Below, one piece after another: positions 17,523-26,606 of a stretch of 64,000 nt of DNA. A model generated the notes under the pieces. It searched no databases, was not told the origin of the DNA, and saw only the letters and a program-made list of their open reading frames with translations. This stretch comes from Mesobacillus foraminis (GTDB lineage Bacteria; Bacillota; Bacilli; Bacillales; Cytobacillaceae): assembly GCF_004340465.1 (NCBI RefSeq), contig NZ_SLVV01000006.1, forward strand, positions 1-64,000, read 5' to 3'. The number at the start of each line of letters is the position of its first letter. Within the stretch, counting starts at the first letter, position 1. Position numbers and translations under genes: made by a program.

Positions 17523-18623
17523 ATGATGAGAATGGTATTTAGGTGGTATGGTGAGGGGAATGATCGAATTCCACTCAGGCATATTAAACAAATCCCGGGT
17601 GTAGAGGGAATCGTCTGGGCCTTGCATGATATTCCGGCAGGCGAAGAATGGCCGATGGAAAAGATTCTCGAGGTTAAACAACAGGCTGATAGGCACGGCT
17701 TGAATATCGATGTCGTTGAGAGTGTGAACGTACATGAAGACATCAAACTGGGGCTCCCTGCGAGAGATCGATACATAGAAAACTATAAAAAAACAATTGA
17801 AAAGCTCGCAAAGGTTGGAGTAAAGGTCATTTGCTATAATTTCATGCCTGTATTTGACTGGGTGAGAACGGACCTTTATAAGGAACTTGAAGACGGATCC
17901 ACGGCTCTTTTCTACGAGAAAGAAAAAATTGAAAATATAGATCCGATGGAGCTAGTAGCCAAAATGGCGGCTGACCCAGATTATACCATGCCCGGATGGG
18001 AGCCTGAAAGATTACTGCATCTATCCAATCTCTTTGATGCCTATAAAAATGTATCCCAGGAAGACCTGTGGATGAATCTAAAGTATTTTCTGGAAGAGAT
18101 TATCCCGGTTGCGGAGAGCAATGGCATTTTAATGGCCATTCATCCGGATGACCCACCGTGGCCTATCTTTGGTCTCCCGCGTATTATTACGAGCCAGGAC
18201 AATATTCGCAGGTTCTTGCGCTTGGTGGATAACCCTTACAATGGAATTACGTTATGCAGCGGTTCACTGGGGGCAAATCCCTCGAATAATGTTGCGGCAA
18301 TGGTGCGTGAATTTGCGGAACGAATTCCGTTTGCCCATATCCGCAATGTAAGAATTGAAGAAAATGGTGACTTTATTGAAACATCCCATAGGGCACAGGA
18401 TGGTTCCATAGATATACTTGAAATTGTTAAGGCTTACCACGAGGTTGGGTATGCAGGATATGCCAGGCCGGACCATGGAAGGCATATTTTTGACGAAGAA
18501 TGCAGACCGGGATACGGGTTGTATGACAGGGCTCTTGGCATTATGTATTTATGGGGAATCTGGGATTCACTTGAGAAGGCCAGAAAGGAGGGTGAACCAT
18601 GCTCCCGATTAACGGCAATTTAA
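17523..18623 (+). CDS. uxuA: D-mannonate dehydratase
   Basis: Protein of 366 residues, a TIM-barrel enzyme that dehydrates D-mannonate to 2-keto-3-deoxygluconate in glucuronate breakdown. Recognisable family segments are MRMVFRWYG at the start, [18 protein letters not shown] near 205, [14 protein letters not shown] near 240 (metal-binding Cys), FAHIRNVR near 275 and YARPDHGRH near 320 (metal-binding His/Asp). The start follows GGTGGAGGGAAA. uxuB overlaps its last 25 bases, so the two genes are translationally coupled. Probably repressed by the GntR protein at 19750. Confidence 0.95.
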   Translation: MMRMVFRWYGEGNDRIPLRHIKQIPGVEGIVWALHDIPAGEEWPMEKILEVKQQADRHGLNIDVVESVNVHEDIKLGLPARDRYIENYKKTIEKLAKVGVKVICYNFMPVFDWVRTDLYKELEDGSTALFYEKEKIENIDPMELVAKMAADPDYTMPGWEPERLLHLSNLFDAYKNVSQEDLWMNLKYFLEEIIPVAESNGILMAIHPDDPPWPIFGLPRIITSQDNIRRFLRLVDNPYNGITLCSGSLGANPSNNVAAMVREFAERIPFAHIRNVRIEENGDFIETSHRAQDGSIDILEIVKAYHEVGYAGYARPDHGRHIFDEECRPGYGLYDRALGIMYLWGIWDSLEKARKEGEPCSRLTAI

Positions 18624-19447
18624 AAGGCAAGGTGGCGGTCATAACAGGCGGAGGCGGAGTCCTTTGCGGTGCCATGGCTAAAGAACTTGGGAGGCAGGGA
18701 GTAAAGGTCGCTATTCTTAACCGAACCGCTGCGAAAGGAGAAAAGGTAGCCGAAGAAATTCTTCTTGCAGGAGGAGAAGCCATTGCAGTTGAATGCAACG
18801 TGATGGAAATCGATAGCTTACAGAGGGCGGAGGAAATCATTTCTGCAAAGTTCGGTATCTGTGACATTCTCATTAATGGAGCAGGAGGAAATCATCCTGA
18901 AGGAATCACGACCAATGAGACTTTTCGTCTGGAGGACCTTGGAAATGAGGAAGTTACCACATTCTTCGATTTGAGCCAAGAGGGATTCAGTTCCGTGTTC
19001 AACCTGAACATACTTGGTACACTATTGCCAACCCAAGTATTTTCCAGGAAAATGTTAAATAGAAAAGGAGCGGTTATCATCAACATGTCTTCCATGAGTG
19101 CCCCTGCTCCGATGACAAAGGTACCTGCCTACAGTGCAGCAAAAGCGGGGATTGATAACTTTACCCAGTGGCTGGCTGTGCATATGGCAGAGGCGGGGAT
19201 AAGAGTCAATGCAATTGCCCCCGGCTTTTTCCTGACTGAGCAAAACCGGAAATTGCTGATGAATGAAGATGGTTCCTTGACTGATCGATCAAACAAAATC
19301 ATATCCCACACACCGATGCGCAGATTCGGCAAACCTGAGGATCTGCTAGGAACCCTGCTATGGCTGGCAGACGAAAACATGTCTGGCTTTGTAACGGGGA
19401 TTACAATCCCCGTGGATGGCGGGTTTATGTCCTATTCCGGGGTATAG
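18599..19447 (+). CDS. uxuB: SDR-type D-mannonate oxidoreductase (fructuronate reductase)
   Basis: Short-chain dehydrogenase of 282 residues: the cofactor motif GGGGVLCG (17-24), the NAG-like motif NGAGGNH near 94, and the active site Ser in NMSSMSAP with YSAAK near 180. It belongs to the YjmF type found next to uxuA in Bacillus, which reduces D-fructuronate to D-mannonate with NAD(P)H. The function is inferred from family and position. The SD AGGAGGGTGAA lies inside the uxuA 3' end, and the two genes overlap. A terminator follows. No uxaC, kdgK or kdgA is present in this window, so the pathway is completed elsewhere. Confidence 0.88.
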   Translation: MLPINGNLKGKVAVITGGGGVLCGAMAKELGRQGVKVAILNRTAAKGEKVAEEILLAGGEAIAVECNVMEIDSLQRAEEIISAKFGICDILINGAGGNHPEGITTNETFRLEDLGNEEVTTFFDLSQEGFSSVFNLNILGTLLPTQVFSRKMLNRKGAVIINMSSMSAPAPMTKVPAYSAAKAGIDNFTQWLAVHMAEAGIRVNAIAPGFFLTEQNRKLLMNEDGSLTDRSNKIISHTPMRRFGKPEDLLGTLLWLADENMSGFVTGITIPVDGGFMSYSGV

Positions 19448-19516
19448 GCAAGGAAAACCTTTAATATACTCTGAAAACAGAGAGAGGGCCTAGCTTCTTC
19501 TGGCTTCCAATTAATT

Positions 19517-19553
19517 AAAACATTGCAGAGTGATCGACCTGCAATGTTTTTTT
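19517..19553 (+). terminator. Terminator of uxuAB
   Basis: The perfect stem AACATTGCAG / CTGCAATGTT with a 10-nt loop is followed by TTTTT. Confidence 0.93.
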
Positions 19554-19710
19554 GATAAAAATAGTAGGTTAAACATAATTTAATGCTATCTTTTTTTAAA
19601 TGTTTAATGTGTTTCATCATTGTAGTATGGTGCGTAATACTTTTTAAATTTAAAATAAAGCGCAAAATTATAGATAATATTAACTGTAAGTAATATAATA
19701 GTCCATAACT

Positions 19711-19727
19711 ACCATACTAGTATTATT
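19711..19727. promoter_or_regulatory. GntR-type operator before the regulator gene
   Basis: ACCATACTAGTATTATT contains the perfect palindrome ATACTAGTAT (19714-19723) and shares ACCATAC-N-AGTAT with the site at 17271. It is 27 bases before the regulator's GTG start, fitting autoregulation. Confidence 0.65.
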
Positions 19728-19749
19728 TACACAAACTTAGGTTGGGTGG

Positions 19750-20427
19750 GTGGAATCTATCAGTACTGTACGTCAGGGTTCAACACGAGAATATGTCTAC
19801 AATATTCTTAAAAATGACATTATTAATTTGGAGATAAAGCCTGGAACCAGAATTTCAGAAAAGGAAATCGCACATAGGCTTCAGGTAAGCCGGACACCTG
19901 TGCGTGAAGCATTCATGAAGCTAGCCCAGGAAGAGCTTTTAGGTATTTATCCCCAAAGCGGAACAATTGTATCAAGAATTGATTTAAATCATGTAGAAGA
20001 AGCTAGGTTTGTCAGGGAAAACATTGAGAGGTCCATTGTTAAAATGGCTTGTATGGATTTTACGGAAGAACAGCTGTTCATCCTTGAAACCAATGTCACC
20101 ATGCAGGAACTTTGCCTTGAGAAAGGCACGCACCAGCGGTTGTTTGAACTGGATGAAGAATTCCACAAAATTTTATTTGAGCAATGCGGGAAAATTCGGA
20201 CGTGGAAAATGATTAATCAATTGAAAAGTCATTTCGACAGACTAAGGATTTTAGGCCTGGCATCGAATAAAGATTGGAATGATATCGTTATTCAGCATAA
20301 ACAAATTTTTACGGCTATTGTTCAGCGAAATCCTCAAAAGGCAGAGGAATTAATGATCAATCACTTGAGGCTGGTTAATGACCATAAAAAGAATTTGAAA
20401 CAAGATTATCCAGAGTATTTTTTATAA
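19750..20427 (+). CDS. GntR-family (FadR/FCD) regulator, probably of uxuAB
   Basis: Protein of 225 residues. The N-terminal winged HTH contains the GntR signature ISEKEIAHRLQVSRTPVREA (about 37-56). The C-terminal all-helical FCD domain has spaced Asp/His residues (ELDEEFHKIL, QHKQIF, INHLRL) that in this subfamily bind a metal and the ligand. It follows the uxu operon on the same strand but after a terminator, and its own promoter region has the same palindrome as the uxu leader. This supports a UxuR-like repressor that responds to a glucuronate-derived acid; ligand and repression are inferred. The start is GTG with only a weak G-rich SD. Confidence 0.85.
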   Translation: MESISTVRQGSTREYVYNILKNDIINLEIKPGTRISEKEIAHRLQVSRTPVREAFMKLAQEELLGIYPQSGTIVSRIDLNHVEEARFVRENIERSIVKMACMDFTEEQLFILETNVTMQELCLEKGTHQRLFELDEEFHKILFEQCGKIRTWKMINQLKSHFDRLRILGLASNKDWNDIVIQHKQIFTAIVQRNPQKAEELMINHLRLVNDHKKNLKQDYPEYFL

Positions 20428-20667
20428 ATAGTCTGGATTTTTTTCGTGCAAAATTAAAATTTTTCGATACTATTATCACAAAAAAACTTTCCCCTGCATG
20501 AACGAGCACTTGTAGTCAGCACTTTTATGAACAGAACTATGAATACTCCATTTTGCCTGAGGGATAGGCAAAACTGGATGGGGGAAAATATTCTCTATGA
20601 TATGATATTGTCATAAAAAAATTCTTTTCAGCAAGTCTCTAAAATCATACTGACGAGGTCCTTTTTT

Positions 20668-21327
20668 ATGAATTTAAAAAAACAGCTTGGTGTTGCTTTC
20701 ATCCTAAGTCTCTTTTCCTTTATGGCGTTTGGGTACCTGGCACTTTTAATCAGAGCGGAAAAATTATTGCTTTTTGACAGTGCCATTATCTCGTATATCC
20801 AGGGTTTGGAGTCACCTGGTTTAACTGTTGTAATGGAAGTATTTACTACCATTGGTTCTGTTCCAGTTGTTCTGCCTCTGTCTCTCCTGGTCCTCTTGAT
20901 TCTTTATAAGTTACTGAGGCATCGGAAAGAGCTGATTTTGTTCGCGGCAGTAATGATTGGATCACCGATCCTGAATCAATTGCTTAAAGTTTTTTTCCAG
21001 CGTGCCCGGCCCGATCTAAACAGGCTGATAGAAATAGGGGGGTACAGTTTTCCGAGTGGACATGCCATGAATGCCTTTACCTTATACGGAATTCTGACCT
21101 TTTTGCTCTGGAGACATATTCCAGTCAGGTGGGGCCGTACCATCTTGCTTATATTCAGCACAGTCTTTATCCTTACCATTGGGATTAGCCGGATCTATCT
21201 TGGCGTCCATTATCCTAGCGATATCATCGGAGGCTATCTTGCTGCAAGCTTTTGGCTGGCTGTATCCATTTGGGTTTTCCAGCGTTATAAAGAGAGGTTA
21301 TTTCGTAGAAGGAAAGAAGCTGCATAG
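20668..21327 (+). CDS. PAP2-family lipid phosphatase
   Basis: Protein of 219 residues with about six membrane helices and the three PAP2 motifs in order: KVFFQRARP near 108, the PSGHAMN motif near 129 (active-site His), and SRIYLGVHYPSD near 173 (nucleophile His). Such proteins remove phosphate from lipid pyrophosphates such as undecaprenyl pyrophosphate or phosphatidylglycerol phosphate on the outer membrane face. Which substrate applies is unknown. SD ACGAGG is upstream. The 240-bp leader holds several inverted repeats (for example TTTTGCCT / AGGCAAAA near 20550) of no known class. Confidence 0.9.
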   Translation: MNLKKQLGVAFILSLFSFMAFGYLALLIRAEKLLLFDSAIISYIQGLESPGLTVVMEVFTTIGSVPVVLPLSLLVLLILYKLLRHRKELILFAAVMIGSPILNQLLKVFFQRARPDLNRLIEIGGYSFPSGHAMNAFTLYGILTFLLWRHIPVRWGRTILLIFSTVFILTIGISRIYLGVHYPSDIIGGYLAASFWLAVSIWVFQRYKERLFRRRKEAA

Positions 21328-21381
21328 AAAGCCTGCATCCAGGGGTGCACAAATGATGTTAAAATGGGGAAGCGGACAGAA

Positions 21382-21416
21382 AAATGAGACGGGAGGCTGC
21401 TGATCCCGTCTCATTT
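21382..21416. terminator. Bidirectional terminator
   Basis: The perfect 13-bp stem AAATGAGACGGGA / TCCCGTCTCATTT lies between convergent genes (PAP2 and the anchored protease). Confidence 0.88.
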
Positions 21417-21423
21417 GTGAAGG

Positions 21424-22803
21424 TTATTCTTCCGTAAGGTCTTCTAAACTCGATTCGGAATCTTCCAATTCTGAATCATCTCCAGAGGTATCAATAGGCT
21501 CTTCTCCTATTTCACCGCTGTTTTCAGTCTCATTATCTTCATTCGCATTGTCAGTGGAATCTTCGTTTAGTTCGTCATCATAGCTGTTTTCTTCAGAGGT
21601 TTCAGCTTCGTCTTCATCTTCAAAATATTCATCAGTATATTCGTCTTCTTCGTCATAGTATTCCTCTATGTACTCTTCCTGACCATCGTCCTCATCGTAG
21701 TATTCTTCTTCGTAAATATCCTCTTCATAGCCGCCATACAAATCTTCCTCATCATACTCTTCCTCGTACATATCGCCATCTATTGAGTCATCGGTACTTT
21801 CGGTATATGGTTCTTCATAAAAGTAGTATTCTTCGTATTCCTCCGCATAGTCTCCACCATCAAAGTAATGCTCGCTATCATATAGGTCTTGATAAAAGAA
21901 TTGACCTGTATGATTATAGAAAAGATTTGAGATTTCCTCTTCTGACATAGGCGAGCTGACCCATCTATTTACAATCTCAATTACTTTAAAAATTGGGATG
22001 CTGAAGCCGATATTTGTTTCCTGGGTATGCCTGGCTGAATTTATGGCGATGACTTTTTCTGTATTTTTATCTAAAAGAGGGCCTCCAGAGCTTCCTGGGG
22101 CAATAGGAGCTGATATCTGATAGATCCCGTCATAAGTATGCGGTTCAATAACGAAGCTTCTATTTACCCCGCTAATATTACCGAGAGTAGCAGTGTTCTC
22201 AAAACCTCTTGGGGTACCGAGCGCGATTATTTCATCCCCAAGGTTTGATTCCTTTACCGTCTCAAGTATTAATGGTTCATTTCCGGCTAAATCCGGAACA
22301 CGGATGACGGCAATGTCCACTTCGTTGCTGTAACCAATGACAGTGCCCTTATATTCAGTTCCTTGATGGTTCCGTATGGTAACATGGATGCTTCCTTCAA
22401 CAACATGTGCGTTTGTCAGGATATCACCATTATTGTTCATAAGGAAACCTGAACCTTGCCCAAAATCATTTATAATGGTATATACTTTTGGCTGTGCTCC
22501 CTGAATAATATCAGAAACATCCTTGGATTCTATTTCGGTAAGCTTTGTTCTGGTTTCTACCAGTTTTACAGTGGTTTGTTTTACAGGTTCAGGCTCGGTT
22601 GCCAATTTGACAGTTTGCTGAGTTTGGTTGGGAAGTGTTAACTTTCCATAAAGAAATGAAAAAAGACCTACACATAAGACAAGCGTAATTATAAACAGAC
22701 TTGCGAGCCATTTTCCAGTATATTTTTGATAAAGCCTTTGTCCACAGGTAGAACAAGCTCTTGCTCTTTGGTTTAGTTGGCCCCCGCAATTAGGACAAAA
22801 CAT
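21424..22803 (-). CDS. Zinc-ribbon, membrane-anchored HtrA-like protease with acidic tail
   Basis: Protein of 459 residues in four parts. Residues 1-22 are a zinc ribbon (C3, C6, C17, C20). A transmembrane helix follows (about 33-53). Residues 95-300 are a trypsin-like (S1C) domain with the triad H133 (TNAHVV), D163 (VDIAVIRV) and S239 (PGSSGGP). The tail from about 312 is extremely rich in Glu, Asp and Tyr. No PDZ domain is visible, unlike HtrA/DegP. The zinc ribbon should be cytoplasmic and the protease outside. The ATG has AAGGAGAGG upstream. The tail could bind cations or wall polymers; that is speculation. Confidence 0.88.
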   Translation of the reverse strand: MFCPNCGGQLNQRARACSTCGQRLYQKYTGKWLASLFIITLVLCVGLFSFLYGKLTLPNQTQQTVKLATEPEPVKQTTVKLVETRTKLTEIESKDVSDIIQGAQPKVYTIINDFGQGSGFLMNNNGDILTNAHVVEGSIHVTIRNHQGTEYKGTVIGYSNEVDIAVIRVPDLAGNEPLILETVKESNLGDEIIALGTPRGFENTATLGNISGVNRSFVIEPHTYDGIYQISAPIAPGSSGGPLLDKNTEKVIAINSARHTQETNIGFSIPIFKVIEIVNRWVSSPMSEEEISNLFYNHTGQFFYQDLYDSEHYFDGGDYAEEYEEYYFYEEPYTESTDDSIDGDMYEEEYDEEDLYGGYEEDIYEEEYYDEDDGQEEYIEEYYDEEDEYTDEYFEDEDEAETSEENSYDDELNEDSTDNANEDNETENSGEIGEEPIDTSGDDSELEDSESSLEDLTEE

Positions 22804-22981
22804 ATTTTCCTCTCCTTGTTATAAGGCTATGTACCTAGTAACATCTTATTCCAGAAAAAAAGGAATTACAATACTGTATATTGTAGGCCTATTAAAATAT
22901 TTCCGGGGTGCGGGAGCTTTCCGGCCCTTCCTCTTTATTTTTAAGATGAGTCATTCGTCATAGATAAGTATATAGCAAGGC

Positions 22982-23941
22982 CTAATAACCTTTCCGATAA
23001 TCAACCAGGTTGATCGCAGGAGATTCGCCTTTTAAATACATTTTTAAATTAGGCATGAAAATGTCCTCAATCACCCTCTTTGTATAATATTCGGTTGATC
23101 CAGCGGTATGCGGAGTGATGAGGACGTTATCCATATCCCATAAAGGACTGTCTCCGCCTAATGGTTCCTCTTCAAAGACATCAAGCCCAGCCCCTGCGAT
23201 CTTCCCTTCTGACAGCGCTAAAACCATCTCGGATTCATCAATGACGGCTCCCCGCCCTATATTAATGATGAAGGCTGAAGGCTTCATTCTTGAAAACTGT
23301 TCTCTTCCGAATAAATGGTGTGTTTCTTTTGTGAGCGGCAGAGTGACCACCACGTAATCGCATAGAGGGAGGATTTCATTCAGCTGCCAGGGAGTATACA
23401 TTTTATCAACAAATTCCTCTGGCTTTCCAGAATGCCTGACGCCCAATACGTTCATTCTGAATGCCTTGGCAATTCTGGCCGTTTCTTTTCCGATGGCGCC
23501 TACTCCAAGAATCCCAATTGTTTTACCGTGGATTTCGTGCTTCAATCCGGAATGATCCCATTTTTTCTCAAGCTGATTTTTTACATATGTATTGATCTTT
23601 CTTGTGAACCCCAGCATCATGGCAAAGATTGTTTCCGAAATCGGATAGGCATGGACCCCATTGGCACTAGTGACCAGGATATTTCGTGACTCAAGTCGTT
23701 CCAGGGGAAGGCTGTTTACCCCGGCACTCCAGGATTGAATCCAGCGGAGACAGGGGCAGCTGTCGAGAGAACTCGCTATTTCTTTTTTCCAACCGACAAT
23801 AATTTCGGCATCGTTGAGATGTTCCTGCCAATTTGAAGGTTCTTTCCCCGTGATGATTTCCCAAGAGGGTACAATTTGTTCGATTGTATTAATCTGTTTC
23901 TGTTCGAGGTTTTGAGTAATGATCAGTTTTCTTTTAGGCAT
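22982..23941 (-). CDS. NAD-dependent D-2-hydroxyacid dehydrogenase
   Basis: Protein of 319 residues with the D-isomer-specific dehydrogenase fold. The nucleotide motif GVGAIG is at 146-151, and the catalytic residues are R230 (NIGRGAVID), E259 (DVFEEEPL) and H278 (ITPHTAGS). It reduces a 2-keto acid or oxidises a D-2-hydroxyacid. It resembles the glyoxylate/hydroxypyruvate reductase branch, but the substrate cannot be fixed from sequence. The SD CGGAGGT lies seven bases before the ATG. Single gene. Confidence 0.92.
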   Translation of the reverse strand: MPKRKLIITQNLEQKQINTIEQIVPSWEIITGKEPSNWQEHLNDAEIIVGWKKEIASSLDSCPCLRWIQSWSAGVNSLPLERLESRNILVTSANGVHAYPISETIFAMMLGFTRKINTYVKNQLEKKWDHSGLKHEIHGKTIGILGVGAIGKETARIAKAFRMNVLGVRHSGKPEEFVDKMYTPWQLNEILPLCDYVVVTLPLTKETHHLFGREQFSRMKPSAFIINIGRGAVIDESEMVLALSEGKIAGAGLDVFEEEPLGGDSPLWDMDNVLITPHTAGSTEYYTKRVIEDIFMPNLKMYLKGESPAINLVDYRKGY

Positions 23942-24042
23942 TTCGACCTCCGAAGTGAATAGAATTGTTTGATAATTCTAGCATAACACCGAATAAAGAG
24001 TTAAAAAAGGCCCAAAGCCGGAGCAATGGACTAATTTATGAT

Positions 24043-24387
24043 TTATGGACGAAACCCGATTAACTTCGCTTTTTTATCAACACCGATGGTTGTTTCCGCT
24101 GGGAAAGTAATGACAGAGCTTATATATTCCCACCGAATAAGAACGTTTGTTGTACATTCCTCTTCTTTTTGTTTATCTTCCGGTATAACGGTTCCATCTT
24201 CTTCTTGTATTTTTACTCTTTTATGGCAGGGATTTTCCACCCATATTCCCAGGCTTTCGGTTTTCATCAATTTTACAAGGTACCAGGCATCTGGGTCATA
24301 GATTCCTGTCATTTGCCCGGTAAGGTGTTCCGGAAAATTCTTGAGTTTTATTTGTATTTTTTGATTAATAAAGCTTTCTAAGAACAT
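24043..24387 (-). CDS. Hypothetical protein
   Basis: Protein of 114 residues from the ATG at 24387, chosen because CAGGAGGAATCAG directly precedes it; the ATG at 24411 lies before that SD. No signal or membrane segment. The alternation of short beta-like stretches (IQIKLKNF, LTGQMTGIY, WYLVKLMK, YISSVITF) suggests a small Sm- or SH3-like beta fold, possibly in two halves. I recognise no family. It is a single gene pointing toward the dehydrogenase gene. Confidence 0.75.
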   Translation of the reverse strand: MFLESFINQKIQIKLKNFPEHLTGQMTGIYDPDAWYLVKLMKTESLGIWVENPCHKRVKIQEEDGTVIPEDKQKEEECTTNVLIRWEYISSVITFPAETTIGVDKKAKLIGFRP

Positions 24388-24583
24388 GCTGATTCCTCCT
24401 GATTTCATCATTAACTGATAAAAGTATAACTACTATACTGTTCCTTCCTCTCAAAAAAGTAAACGTGAACAAAGATATTTGCGAAAGTGAGGGGAGAAAG
24501 TTCCTTTTTTTATGTATTTTTTCAATTTTAAAAATGGTAAACTATTTAGATAATAAAATTTATTAGGTAAAGAGAGGATCAGC

Positions 24584-25375
24584 ATGATAAAAGCAATTTT
24601 TTTCGATTTGGATGATACCCTTCTTTGGGATCAAAAAAGCATCCAGGAGGCCTTTGTGGCAACTTGTAAAGCGGCGGAGGAAAAATACGGCCTTGATCCG
24701 GTGAAATTTGAAGAGGCTGTTCGTGATGCAGCAAGAAAGTTATATTCCTCATATGAAATTTATCCTTTCACTCAAATGATTGGAATTAATCCATTCGAAG
24801 GATTATGGGGAAATTTTTTGGATGACCAGGAAGATTTTAAAAAGATGAAGGACATGGCTCCCGGCTACCGGAAGGATGCATGGACAATGGGCCTTAAAGC
24901 AATGGGAGTGGATGATCCGGAATTTGGATACGAACTAGGTGAACTTTTTCCAGCGGAGCGCAGAAAAGTGCCGTTTGTCTACGAAGAAACGTTTCAAACA
25001 CTTGATGCGTTAAAGGGGAACTATCGGCTGCTGCTTCTTACAAACGGATCACCTGATCTGCAAAACACAAAGCTTGAGATTACTGCCGAACTAAGCCCTT
25101 ATTTTGACGAGATTGTTATTTCTGGTGACTTTGGCAGAGGGAAGCCGGATGCGGGCATATTTGAACATGCATTGTCTCTTTTGTCTTTACAGAAGGAAGA
25201 AGCGATCATGGTTGGCGATAATCTGATGACAGACATTCTGGGGGCAAACAGGGCAGGAATTAAATCGGTATGGATTAACCGGCATAATAAAGAACGCAAT
25301 GAAGTAGTTCCTACATACGAAATCAAACATTTAGAAGAGCTTTTCCCTATCTTGGAGGAACTGGCTGAAAAATAA
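24584..25375 (+). CDS. HAD-superfamily hydrolase (YsaA-like)
   Basis: Protein of 263 residues with all four HAD motifs: FFDLDDTLL (D8 nucleophile, D10), LLLTNGSPD near 153, K in GDFGRGKPD near 188, and [10 protein letters not shown] near 211. The cap domain is helical (type I, residues 20-95). It is a phosphatase of small metabolites; the B. subtilis relative YsaA has been annotated as a putative phosphoserine phosphatase, which I cannot confirm here. SD AGAGAGGATC before the ATG. Single gene followed by a terminator. Confidence 0.88.
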   Translation: MIKAIFFDLDDTLLWDQKSIQEAFVATCKAAEEKYGLDPVKFEEAVRDAARKLYSSYEIYPFTQMIGINPFEGLWGNFLDDQEDFKKMKDMAPGYRKDAWTMGLKAMGVDDPEFGYELGELFPAERRKVPFVYEETFQTLDALKGNYRLLLLTNGSPDLQNTKLEITAELSPYFDEIVISGDFGRGKPDAGIFEHALSLLSLQKEEAIMVGDNLMTDILGANRAGIKSVWINRHNKERNEVVPTYEIKHLEELFPILEELAEK

Positions 25376-25384
25376 AGCATATGG

Positions 25385-25426
25385 AATAGCCATGGATATA
25401 AGTTCTTTATGTTCATGGCTATTTTC
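25385..25426 (+). terminator. Terminator of the HAD gene
   Basis: The stem AATAGCCATG / CATGGCTATT with a long loop is followed by TTCCGG, so the T run is short (TTTT). Confidence 0.7.
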
Positions 25427-25485
25427 CGGTTAATAGAGCCAGGTGGTGCAATTTATATAAATTACCAGATGCCTAAGTGGAGGAT

Positions 25486-25881
25486 TTAGTTGGATTCCAT
25501 TTTAATATAGGAATTCGTACTATCGTCCCACTGAAAGATTCCATCTCCCAGCTGGATGACCGTATTGAATGGAGGAGTATCTGCATCCTGATTGTTATGC
25601 TCCTTTAGCTGTTGATAATGAATTTTTAGCGGCAGCAAATCGTTTTTAGTAGCTACACGAAAGATTAAGTCCACTGTAATTTCACTTGGTTTAATTTGAT
25701 TAACATCGCAAACTGAACCCTGAAATTTTTTATTATACTTAATCATCATTGGTAAATCACCAATTGTTGCCACGCCAAAAACATCTTTTACAATATTTTC
25801 TACTCTGATTTGCGACTCCGTGGCAAATTTTTTTATTCCAGCTTCAGGGTTTTCTAAATAAAAGACCTTTTCAATATGCAT
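25486..25881 (-). CDS. Hypothetical protein
   Basis: Protein of 131 residues from the ATG at 25881. The in-frame ATG at 25896 abuts its only SD-like sequence (GCGAAAGG), so I prefer the second; the choice is uncertain. Soluble, no known motif. Features are an amphipathic middle (IKPSEITVDLIFRVATKND) and a C-terminal strand-rich part (FNTVIQLGDGIFQWDD). It sits 47 bp from the XRE-cupin regulator gene on the same strand and may be cotranscribed with it. Confidence 0.7.
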   Translation of the reverse strand: MHIEKVFYLENPEAGIKKFATESQIRVENIVKDVFGVATIGDLPMMIKYNKKFQGSVCDVNQIKPSEITVDLIFRVATKNDLLPLKIHYQQLKEHNNQDADTPPFNTVIQLGDGIFQWDDSTNSYIKMESN

Positions 25882-25928
25882 TCCCAAGTTGAACATCCTT
25901 TCGCAGTTGGTTTTAATGAACCAAAATT

Positions 25929-26495
25929 TTATATTTGATGGCTGGAATAGAACAGCGACATGCTTATCTCACAAACATCGTCGGCTGTATTTTGGTACAC
26001 TTGAAAAACATCATTTGAGAATGAGATAGAGTCGCCGGTATATAATTCGTTTTCTTCTTCCGAACCAATTTTAATGGTAAGAGTTCCTGAATGTACGGTT
26101 AGCAATTTTAAGACGCCCATCCCGCCTGGGGTTGAATGGTGGATGCACCCAGGAAGTAATCGAATTCGGTATGTCTCGAGTGGGATTCCTGGTGAGGCGA
26201 ATGTATTGTAGGTCTCAAATTTATCATCATCTTCCCTGAAATCAGGCTGATCTCCTGCTCGTTTAATCTTAATGGATGGGTTATTGACGAGAAACGAAGC
26301 AAAGGGAATCTGTAAGCCTGCAGCGATTTTCCAGAGGACTGATACTGTTGGATTGGAGTTCCCGCGTTCAATCTGTCCCAGCATGGGCTTGCTGACTCCT
26401 GTCGCTCCTGCAAGTTCATCCAATGAAAACTGTCGCTGAAGCCGGTAATACCTCAACCGTTGTCCAATTTGAGCCGATAGGTGTTTTTTATCCAT
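25929..26495 (-). CDS. XRE-cupin transcriptional regulator
   Basis: Protein of 188 residues. The N-terminal HTH_XRE domain is at about 10-65 (LRYYRLQRQFSLDELAGATG, then SKPMLGQIERGNSNPTV). The C-terminal cupin barrel (about 105-185) contains the segments GMGVLKLLTVHSGTLTIKIG and YTGDSISFSNDV. Such regulators usually sense a small metabolite through the cupin and control amino acid, polyamine or transport genes nearby. The gene downstream on the same strand is a hypothetical protein, so the target is unclear. SD AAGGAGTC before the ATG. Confidence 0.9.
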   Translation of the reverse strand: MDKKHLSAQIGQRLRYYRLQRQFSLDELAGATGVSKPMLGQIERGNSNPTVSVLWKIAAGLQIPFASFLVNNPSIKIKRAGDQPDFREDDDKFETYNTFASPGIPLETYRIRLLPGCIHHSTPGGMGVLKLLTVHSGTLTIKIGSEEENELYTGDSISFSNDVFQVYQNTADDVCEISMSLFYSSHQI

Positions 26496-26564
26496 TAAAG
26501 ACTCCTTATCAAAAATATATGCTTTATTAAACGCATAGATATATTATAACATACAAAAAGCTGT

Positions 26565-26595
26565 CAAAAACCAGGACTGTTTGTTTTGTCCTGGT
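26565..26595 (-). terminator. Terminator of the CBS-ACT gene
   Basis: On the minus strand CCAGGAC / GTCCTGG with a 10-nt loop is followed by TTTTTGAC, just beyond the stop at 26607. Confidence 0.8.
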
Positions 26596-26606
26596 AGTCC
26601 TTATCT

